Assembly (NCBI GenBank): GCA_937918905.1
Contig: CAKZSH010000037.1
Location: 1-40,533, forward strand
Direction: 5' to 3'
From: an uncultured Saprospiraceae bacterium
GTDB lineage: Bacteria; Bacteroidota; Bacteroidia; Chitinophagales; Saprospiraceae
DNA length: 40,533 nt
This document shows, piece by piece, positions 1 through 7,900 of the stretch. Under the pieces are notes generated by a model that saw only the letters and a program-made list of their open reading frames with translations, had not been told where the DNA came from and did not search any database. The position numbers and the translations under genes are program-made. Each line of letters opens with the position of its first letter. Positions within the stretch are counted from its first letter, which is position 1.

Positions 1-515
1 ACAAAATGCGCTTTCTTTAACTTCTCAAATTCAGGCATTTGTTTATTCATTCTAGCCTCCACTTCGGCACGAGTTACCCCATCTCGATTTAAAACTCGTT
101 GAATACGAATCTCTTGAGGTGCCCATACCGTAATTAAATAATCCAAAGCTTCATAACCACCACTTTCGATAATCAAGGCAGCTTCTTTGAGTGTATAGGG
201 AACATTAGATTGAGACTGGTGCCAAAGTATCGTATCCTTAGCAACGGCGGGATGAACCAATTCATTGAGGGCTTTTAATTTTTTGGAATCATTAAAAACA
301 ATATTGGCAACATGATGACGATTGTACGAACCATCATCAAGGTAAGCATCATCACCCAAAAGATTTTTAATACCTTCAACCAATTTAGAATCCTCAGTAA
401 TCAAAGCTTTAGCACGATCATCGGCATAATAAACGGGTATCCCTAAAGATTCAAAAATCTTACAAACCGTAGTTTTTCCACTACCAATACCACCTGTGAT
501 ACCTATTTTTTTCAT
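1..515 (-). CDS. coaE: Dephospho-CoA kinase CoaE (3' part lies outside the window)
   Basis: This reads leftwards from an ATG at 515-513 and runs off the window edge, giving about 171 residues of a protein usually near 200. It opens with MKKIGITGGIGSGKTTV, a P-loop (GGIGSGKT) at the extreme N-terminus as in CoaE. Next come YYADDRAKAL (the CoaE 'DAD' substrate-binding region), NELVHPAV (family motif L-x-HP) and TVWAPQEIRIQRVLNRDG (the lid, typical of V-x-xxxxxQxxRxxxRdg). The enzyme phosphorylates the ribose 3'-hydroxyl of dephospho-CoA, the last step of cytoplasmic CoA synthesis. It is transcribed divergently from the PorP/SprF gene across a 157-bp gap. The reading frame is intact as far as it can be followed. 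Identification is firm from motif order. Confidence 0.95.
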   Translation of the reverse strand, partial: MKKIGITGGIGSGKTTVCKIFESLGIPVYYADDRAKALITEDSKLVEGIKNLLGDDAYLDDGSYNRHHVANIVFNDSKKLKALNELVHPAVAKDTILWHQSQSNVPYTLKEAALIIESGGYEALDYLITVWAPQEIRIQRVLNRDGVTRAEVEARMNKQMPEFEKLKKAHF

Positions 516-672
516 GATTCGATTAAATTTTATACAAAAAATCAACTGAAAGCAAATAAACAAACTATTACTTAATATTAGAATTTTCTTTTGATATAAA
601 AATGATTTTACTAATTTGAGATATCGAATACTTTCAAATGATTCGATGTCAAATTTCACCTAAATCCTCTAC

Positions 673-1701
673 ATGTTGAGAACACTTTTACAAAAAATCG
701 TTTTAACAGCACTTGCAATAAGCTATTCAATAATAGCGATAGGGCAAGATTTACATTTTTCTCAACCTTATTTTTCTCCCTTAAATTTAAGTCCAGGGAT
801 GACAGGGTTGATATTTGAAGATGTCCGATTTGCTGGAAACTACCGTTCCCAATGGAAAACTGTACCCGTTTCTTATTTGACCTTCTCGGGGTCAGCAGAT
901 ATGAAATTGCCCATGCTTTTGAAAAATAGCGAAAAATTATCTGTTGCTGGAGGTGTCTTATTTAATTACGACAAGGCAGGAGATTCTGAATTGACGTTAT
1001 CTTCTTTTGGGTTATCAGGGGCTATCCATTATCATTTGAATGAAAAAAATACCATCTCATTAGGGGTACAATCTATGGCAGTCCAACGATCATTTTCATT
1101 AGCTCGACTGCAATTCAATAATCAATATAACGGTGATATATTTGATCCCTCAAGAGATAGCAAAGAAAATTTTAATAATGATAGCAAGGCATTTGTTGAT
1201 ATTAGTGGAGGATTGAGTTGGAGACTGCATATACCTGGAACAAGAAATGTAATGCATTCAGGTTTGGGTTATTTTCATTTGAATAGTCCTTTGCAAAGTT
1301 TTAAAGATGCAACCGAATCGGAACTTCCACAAAGAATTACACTTTATTCAGGAGGGGTAATTCAGGTACATCCTAAATGGGATTTTGTAATTCATGCTTT
1401 GGGAAATCTTCAAGGGCCTTATGATCAACTCCTTTTAACTTTTGGAGGAAAATATCATTTGAGCCAGGCGAAAGGAAAAGAAATAGCGATTCAATTTGCT
1501 ACTGCTTTACGAGTTGGTGATGCCTTGATCCCCATGATAGAATTACACTATGCGGCTTGGACATTTGGATTGAGTTACGACATTAATATTTCAAAATTTG
1601 AAACGGCTACAAATGGTCGTGGTGGAATTGAGTTAGGAGCACTTTATACCATTACAAAGGTGAAACCTATTGAAGTGTTTGAGTCGTGTCCTGTATTTTA
1701 A
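673..1701 (+). CDS. PorP/SprF family type IX secretion-associated outer-membrane protein (cassette 1)
   Basis: A 342-residue protein with an N-terminal signal peptide (hydrophobic residues 8-22, likely cleaved before QDLHFSQ). It carries the family signature 'QDxHFSQ...SPLNLSP...G' followed by RFAGNYRSQW and a predicted beta-strand-rich barrel. The tail KVKPIEVFESCPVF matches the end of the second copy in this window (KVKPLNEKKLCPLY). Known members are P. gingivalis PorP and F. johnsoniae SprF, which serves the adhesin SprB. SprF-like genes often sit beside genes for type B T9SS cargo. Here it is first in the order PorP, PorE-like, giant PKD/CHU_C protein, so it is inferred to be the dedicated outer-membrane partner of the 1868-aa protein. 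No core T9SS gene is adjacent. Confidence 0.9.
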   Translation: MLRTLLQKIVLTALAISYSIIAIGQDLHFSQPYFSPLNLSPGMTGLIFEDVRFAGNYRSQWKTVPVSYLTFSGSADMKLPMLLKNSEKLSVAGGVLFNYDKAGDSELTLSSFGLSGAIHYHLNEKNTISLGVQSMAVQRSFSLARLQFNNQYNGDIFDPSRDSKENFNNDSKAFVDISGGLSWRLHIPGTRNVMHSGLGYFHLNSPLQSFKDATESELPQRITLYSGGVIQVHPKWDFVIHALGNLQGPYDQLLLTFGGKYHLSQAKGKEIAIQFATALRVGDALIPMIELHYAAWTFGLSYDINISKFETATNGRGGIELGALYTITKVKPIEVFESCPVF

Positions 1702-1710
1702 AAAGTGAAT

Positions 1711-2015
1711 TAGTAACTGATGTTACGCACGAAATACTTTGAATTTTTCAACGCAGAGGTGCTGAGACACAGAGTTGTCGAATAACTTATTGAGCGCGCA
1801 GAGTATTTTTATTAAAATAAAAAATGAGCAAAGATGCAGAGATTTAAAGTGTTCTTGATAAAAGACTTTGTGAACTCTGCTTATATTTTTCGAACCTGCC
1901 TGCCGCAGGCAGGGAAAAATACTCTGCGACATCCAATAAGTCATTCGACAACTCTGTGTCTCAGCGACTCTGCGTTGAAAAATTCAAAGTATTTCGTGCG
2001 TAACATCAGTTAGTA
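1711..2015. repeat. 305-bp palindromic element, family A copy 1, between porP and porE-like gene
   Basis: The outer arms, about 1711-1811 and 1913-2015, are near-perfect reverse complements over roughly 85-100 bp. Both contain TGTTACGCACGAAATACTT, a CGCAGAG...CTGAGACACAGAG block and GTCGAAT. The roughly 100-bp centre holds a smaller palindrome, CCTGCCTGCCGCAGGCAGG (1896-1914). Related arms recur at 20148-20672, so this is a dispersed family and not a local hairpin. No credible protein is encoded; the reading frames inside are by-products of the palindrome. It accounts for most of the 382-bp gap: without it the gap would be about 77 bp, against 139 bp at the same junction in cassette 2. It looks like a non-autonomous foldback/MITE-like insertion. 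Flanking target duplications are not obvious. Confidence 0.85.
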
Positions 2016-2083
2016 AGTTGGTTTTATTGTGATCGAAAAAATAGAAATTCACGTTAACCAAATTATCCAATCAATAAATAACA

Positions 2084-4099
2084 ATGAAACACACTATCCT
2101 TCTTTTCTTCTTTATATTTTTTTGTGGGACAAATATTTTTTCCCAAACCTTTAAAGCCTACGTCAAAGCAGGTGATAAAGCATTGGAAGAAAAAGACTTC
2201 TACTCTGCTATGGTTTATTTTAAAAATGCCTTGGAAATCAGAGAAAATTCCACAGAGGTCATGTACAAATATGCCGATGTAGCCCGTCAGTTTCATGGAT
2301 ACGAACAGGCGAGTATTTTTTACCAAAAGGTTTTGGCTAGTGAAAAAAAGGATGAATTTCCATTGACACATTTTTGGTTAGGAAAAGTTCAAAAAAGCCA
2401 AGGCGACTATGCAACTGCAATTCGAAGTTTTGAAAATTATATTTCGAAAGGAAATGGAAATGCTGAAATTATCGAACAAGCCAAAGCAGAAATTAAAGCC
2501 TGTCGTTGGGCAATAGATTTAATTGCCATACCTGATGAAACCGAAGTGAACCACCTTAATAAAAGAGTTAATTCGAATTACTCAGAGTTTGGAGCATTTA
2601 TGAAAGGAGATACTTTATTTTTTTCTAGTTATAAATTTAAGTATAAAAAAGATTCCCACAACCCACCTCGACGACAATCAAAAGTTTTATACTCCGTAAA
2701 AGGTTCTAAAGGTCGTCCTTTGAAATATAAATTCAATGATGAGTCCTTGCATACTGCCCATACCACTTTTAGTCGAGATGAAAAACGGATTTATTTTACG
2801 CAATGTAAATTTAAAGGAAAAGTAAAAATTGATTGTACACTCTGCTACAAAGAAAAAGATACTAAACGAAAAAATCGTTGGAAGAAGAAAGTAATCCAAC
2901 TTCCCAAAAGCATCAATAAAAAAGGTTTTACTGCTACCCATCCAGCTATTGGTTATGATGCAAAAAATGGAAAAGAGGTTTTGTATTTTGTTTCCAATCG
3001 CCCAGGCGGAAAAGGTGGATTAGACATTTGGAAAACAGAAATTAATGGGAAAAAATTCTCTGACCCAATTAACCTTGAAAGTATCAATACCGAAAAAGAT
3101 GACTTAACACCCTTTTATCATGAGCCTTCTCAAACATTATATTTTAGCTCAGAAGGCTATATGGGACTTGGAGGGTACGATATTTACAAAAGTAAAAAAC
3201 AGGATGAAAAATGGTCAGAAGCAGAACATATGGGATACCCATTGAATAGTAGTTTCAATGATTTATATTTTACGATGAGTGCAGATTCATCTACTGCTTT
3301 TATTGCAAGTAATCGAACAGGGTCTTTCTATTTAAGTAAAAAAAATAAAACCTGTTGCAATGATATTTACAAAGTAAATTTCAAAAAAGAAGTGATTACG
3401 GATGAACCTCCCGCAGTCGATTCTTTATTGATTGTCATTGAAGAGGAGGAAGAAATAACTCCACCGACTACTCCAATCACAGAAGTCGTCACTCCTACTC
3501 CACCTCAAGTTCCTACGACGTTGGAAGATTTTTTACCACTTGCCTTATATTATGATAATGATGAACCAGATAAACGGACTCGAAATTCTACTACAAAAAA
3601 ATCATACGAAGAATCCTACCTTCCTTACGTTTCTAGAAAATATGAATTCATAGAAGAATACACCAAGCCACTTAGTGAAGAAAATAAATATGGAGCTGAA
3701 ATAGACTTAATTGACTTTTTTGATAACAAAGTCAAAAAAGGATATGATCACTTATTTTTATTTTCTGAAATCCTTTTAACTCGATTAAATAATGGCGATC
3801 AGGTAGAAATTTTTCTAAAAGGATTTACTAGTCCAAGAGCTAAAACTGATTACAATTTATATTTATCCAAAAGAAGAATATCCTGTGTAAGAAATCATTT
3901 TAAAACTTATGCTGGAGGTATTTTCCAATCTTTTTTAAACTCAGGTCAATTAATTATTTCTGAAAAACCTTTTGGAGAAACTACTGCTTCGACTGCTATT
4001 AGTGATGATTTAAACGATCAACGAAATTCAATTTTTAGTGTTGGGGCATCTATTGAGCGACGTGTTGAAATCGTTGAAATAAAAAGAAGTCGAAATTAA
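2084..4099 (+). CDS. PorE-like TPR / PD40 beta-propeller / OmpA-like protein (cassette 1)
   Basis: A 671-residue exported protein. The signal peptide is residues 1-20, probably cleaved before QTFKAYVKAGD. Helical TPR-like repeats occupy about 25-145 (AGDKALEEKDFYSAMVYFKNAL). A WD40/PD40-like propeller spans about 165-430, with repeats such as VLYFVSNRPGGKGGLDIWK and LYFSSEGYMGLGGYDIYK. An acidic/Pro-Thr linker (431-483) leads to a C-terminal OmpA-like domain with LPLALYYDNDEPD at 484 and DYNLYLSKRRISCVRNHF around 589-606, resembling the peptidoglycan-binding NxxLSxxRA motif. This is the layout of the T9SS accessory protein PorE, minus the carboxypeptidase-regulatory-like domain. It is inferred to link the neighbouring PorP/SprF protein to peptidoglycan. 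Its paralogue at 34780-37350 has the missing domain. The fold assignment is stronger than the T9SS role. Confidence 0.82.
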   Translation: MKHTILLFFFIFFCGTNIFSQTFKAYVKAGDKALEEKDFYSAMVYFKNALEIRENSTEVMYKYADVARQFHGYEQASIFYQKVLASEKKDEFPLTHFWLGKVQKSQGDYATAIRSFENYISKGNGNAEIIEQAKAEIKACRWAIDLIAIPDETEVNHLNKRVNSNYSEFGAFMKGDTLFFSSYKFKYKKDSHNPPRRQSKVLYSVKGSKGRPLKYKFNDESLHTAHTTFSRDEKRIYFTQCKFKGKVKIDCTLCYKEKDTKRKNRWKKKVIQLPKSINKKGFTATHPAIGYDAKNGKEVLYFVSNRPGGKGGLDIWKTEINGKKFSDPINLESINTEKDDLTPFYHEPSQTLYFSSEGYMGLGGYDIYKSKKQDEKWSEAEHMGYPLNSSFNDLYFTMSADSSTAFIASNRTGSFYLSKKNKTCCNDIYKVNFKKEVITDEPPAVDSLLIVIEEEEEITPPTTPITEVVTPTPPQVPTTLEDFLPLALYYDNDEPDKRTRNSTTKKSYEESYLPYVSRKYEFIEEYTKPLSEENKYGAEIDLIDFFDNKVKKGYDHLFLFSEILLTRLNNGDQVEIFLKGFTSPRAKTDYNLYLSKRRISCVRNHFKTYAGGIFQSFLNSGQLIISEKPFGETTASTAISDDLNDQRNSIFSVGASIERRVEIVEIKRSRN

Positions 4100-4123
4100 T
4101 TTTCAATTTAGTTTTTCTATATA

Positions 4124-4153
4124 AGGGAGTAGGAAATAAATAACCTACTCCCT
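4124..4153 (+). terminator. Hairpin 3' of the PorE-like gene
   Basis: A perfect 10-bp stem, AGGGAGTAGG pairing with CCTACTCCCT, encloses the 10-base loop AAATAAATAA, 24 bases after the stop codon at 4099. The following bases are A-rich and there is no strong T-tract, so it may act as an RNA 3'-end stabiliser or a weak terminator. If it terminates, the adhesin gene downstream has its own promoter. Confidence 0.5.
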
Positions 4154-4943
4154 AAAATGTTATTTAGATAGAAACTACTTTGATTAATTTTATTTTCCAT
4201 AACTTTGAATAATATTTTTTTCTACTCTAAACTAGTTCACTATTTTTCTTTTTTGACTTAGATTTTATGGCTGTAAAATTACTTTGATAAGATTCTAAAT
4301 TTTATTTAAATCAAATGACAATTTTTTTCAAAAATACATTAAAAAAATATGTCATATTTGTTTTTAGAATGTTTACTTTTGCCTCTTCTAAAAAAAGAAA
4401 ACTCCTCTTAAAAAACCGCATAAATTAAATTTCCAAAAGTTGGGTTATTTTACTTTATCGAAAAACAGTTTTATAAAGTGCTGTTTTTCAGGATATTAGG
4501 TTATAGATTAATTGCTATTATTCTATCATCCTGAAATATTACTTTAATTAAAACAAGATGAAATGGAATTTTAAACTATAGAAAAGATTAACTTTTCTTC
4601 TTAAAAACTGTCACACTTTCTGACTTTTACAGGAAACAAGAAAGCTATCTTTTTTATACAATTGTTTTAAAATTATTTCCTCTCATCCTTCTATTGGATA
4701 TTAAGATTAAAAGGCTAAATCTTTTTTGGATTATTAATTCAAGTTCCTAATCTGATCTATCCTCTAAGATTGAAATTGTGTTGAGAGCTATCCCCAGTCA
4801 TATCCTTGTTTTAAAAAATCAATTTTTACATTTATCTTAATTTAATGATAAAATTATAATAGATGCAATAATTGAAATCAGTTCATATTTCTTTTTAAAA
4901 ATATGAGCTTACCTAATTTATAAACTCTTAAAAGATTATTTAA
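4154..4943. other. Long AT-rich leader region before the giant adhesin gene
   Basis: About 790 bases without a credible reading frame. It contains a -7-like TACTTTTG at 4374-4381. It also has short inverted repeats: GAAAAACAG/CTGTTTTTC at 4460-4468 and 4481-4489, TCAGGA/TCCTGA at 4488-4493 and 4529-4534, and TCATATTT/AAATATGA at 4883-4890 and 4899-4906. If transcription starts near 4390 the adhesin mRNA would have a leader of about 550 bases. No known riboswitch or RNA family is recognised. Confidence 0.5.
4374..4381 (+). promoter_or_regulatory. Candidate -7 promoter element upstream of the adhesin gene
   Basis: TACTTTTG, followed by CC, fits the Bacteroidota -7 consensus TAnnTTTG. No TTG is found at the ideal 19-21 bp spacing upstream, so the -33 element is weak or absent. 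It would give a leader of about 550 bases before the ATG at 4944. Confidence 0.35.
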
Positions 4944-7900
4944 ATGTCTGTAACTCGACTACTTTTGATAGTTGTTTTAATCGGATGGAACTATTGTTTT
5001 TCCAATGGCCAAATTACAGTTGACTTCACCGCTGATGTCACCGAAGGCTGTGGTTCTCTTCAAGTCAATTTCTGCGATAATTCGTCCTCAACTGCCGGAT
5101 CAATTTCAAGTTGGTCATGGAATTTAGGAGGTGTAAACTCATCCAACGAATGCCAAGGACGTATCTTTGGAACTGCTGGAACATATGAAATATGTCTTAC
5201 CGTGACTGATAGTGATGGTAATTCCGCTACCGATTGTAAACCTGATTTTATTACTGTAAACCCATTACCTCAACCTGATTTTTTTGCAGACAATACAGAG
5301 GGTTGTGTTCCTGCAACTATTGCATTTAATTATGATGGAGACCCTACTAATATTGCAGAATATGTTTGGGGAGTAGATGGTTCAGCAGGAGTAGTAACTA
5401 CTAATGGAGGTTCATCCCCTGACGCAGAAAGCACCTACACCATTGCCGATCAATATAACATTAGCCTTACAGTTACTGATAATAAAGGCTGTGTCAACTT
5501 TATTTCCAAAACAAATTATATCACTACCTACGAACCGCCTGAAGTAGAATTTCATGCAGTAGAAACTTTTGCATGTGATCCTCCTTTCTCTGTAACATTT
5601 ATCAATGATAATATTCAATCGAATACTTCTTATACTTGGAATTTCGGAAATGGAGTAGTTTACTCTGGAGCAACACCTCCACCTGTTTTATATTCAGGGT
5701 ATGGAGCTTATAGTGTTACTTTAATTGCAGAAAATACGGTTACTGAATGTTTAGATACTTTAGTATTAGAAGATTATATCAATATTGGACATCCCATTGA
5801 ATTTTCATTTTCTCCAATTGAAGCCTGTGTGGGAACAGATGTTACTTTTACAGATGAAACTCCAGAAGCAGCAAATGCAGTCTCTTGGGATTTTGGAGAT
5901 GGTTCAGCACCTTCTACTGCGGCTAATCCAACCCATGCCTATCAAAATGCAGGTTTTTATAACATCACTCTTACACGTACCATAGGAAATTGTACTTCTT
6001 CAAAAACCTCAACAGTACAGGTTGAAGTTTTTGAACTTCCTGATGTGGCTTATAACAACGATAATTCATTTGGCTGTTCGATTCCTCACTCCGTTAATTT
6101 CACAGGAGTATCATCTCAAGCTACTGCATGGCTTTGGGATTTTGGAGATGGAAATACAAGTACTAGTCAAAACCCAAATCATGTTTATGCTGATTATGGA
6201 TCATATAATGTGAGCTTGACAGTAACCAATAGTAATGGTTGTGAAAATACCATTTCGACCACTACAATTGAAGTTACAGAAACACTAGCTCAAATAGCTT
6301 CAGAACAATATTTTGGATGTACTCCTTTAAGTGTAACATTAGTAGATAGTTCGATTTCCGTTTTACCTATTAGTGATTATACTTGGGAAGTTCTGATTCC
6401 TTCAGGAACGTTAACATCTAATCTACCTCAACCTAATTTTGTCATTCCAGACACAGGATGTTTTGATATTGTTTTAACAGTTTCCAACCCTTTAGGATGT
6501 ATGGACACGAGAACTTTTGGAAATGCAATATGTGTAGGTATGGATCCTGTCCCAAATTTTGAAGGATCACCTTTAGTCACTTGTGTCGAAGACTCTGTAT
6601 TTTTTACTGACTTATCGACTCAATTTGCAGATACATGGTTTTGGAGTTTTGGAAATGATAAAGAAAGTTTTGACCAAAATCCAGGAACTATTTATACAGA
6701 TACAGGATTTTATGATGTGACTTTATTTGTAGCAGACAAAGGCTGTTTTGGAGAAGTTACTTTTGAAAATTATATTCAAGTTACTGAACCGAAATCAAGA
6801 TTTAAAGTAATTCAAAATTGTAATGATAAGTTTTTTGTAGAAATGAATAACACTTCTATTGGAGCAGACACTTATGCATGGGATTTTGGAGTTGCAGGAA
6901 TTGATACAGATACCTCTTCACTTTTTAATCCAACATATTCCTATCAAGATACAGGAACATATACCATTACTCTGACGACATTTAATATGACTACAGGATG
7001 TGAACATTCTGAAACTAAAAAGATTTTTGTTCACGACCCACTTTCCTCTTTTACTTTATCAGCAACAGAAGGTTGTGTGCCCTTGACTATTAATGGAATT
7101 AATAATTCGGTTCATGCCGCTGAGTACCATTGGTCAGGTGTAGGAATGACCTTTTCCGATACCTCAATAATTGACCCTGAAATTACATTTGACACCCCTG
7201 GCATGTATGATGAATTACAACTCATTGTTACAGATGTTAATGGATGTAGTGATACTACTCGGTTATCTGATACCATTTTTGTTAATGGAATAGATGTAGA
7301 TTTTACTCCAAATCCAATTGGTGGTTGCCAACCTTTTCAGGTAACTTTTACAGATAATTCCACTTCACTTTTTGGAAATAATACACAATGGGATTGGGTC
7401 TTTGAAAATAATGTGGCTTCTGCACAAGGGATTTCAGCTACTCACATATTTGAAGATTTAGGGAAACATAAGGTTAAACTTACGGTAACCAATGATTGGG
7501 GATGTGTCGAAGATTTAGTAGTCAATCAAGCTGTTGAAGTAACCTCGCCAGAAGCTTTATTCGAAACAGATACTTTAAGTTGTACTGATTCCTATATTTC
7601 ATTTACCAATAACTCAACTGGGTTAAATTTAATTTACGATTGGGATTTCGGAGATGGAAATTCTTCAACTGATGAAAATCCTCAACATAGTTATGCAACG
7701 GAAGGAACCTTTACACCTTGCTTGACGATAACAGATATTTATGGATGTACCAATTCTATTTGTTTACCTAATGAGATAGTGATTGCGAATCCAGTTTCAA
7801 ATTTTTCATTGGATACTAGTTATGCATCTTGTCCGCCTTTAATAGTTAATTTCCAAAATCTATCAACCAATGCCACTTCTTATCTTTGGGACTTCGGAGA

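Noticed and set aside
1723-1944. Minus-strand reading frame of 73 residues inside the family A palindrome
   Set aside because: It lies wholly within inverted-repeat DNA, has no recognisable domain, and exists because the palindrome is read on both strands.
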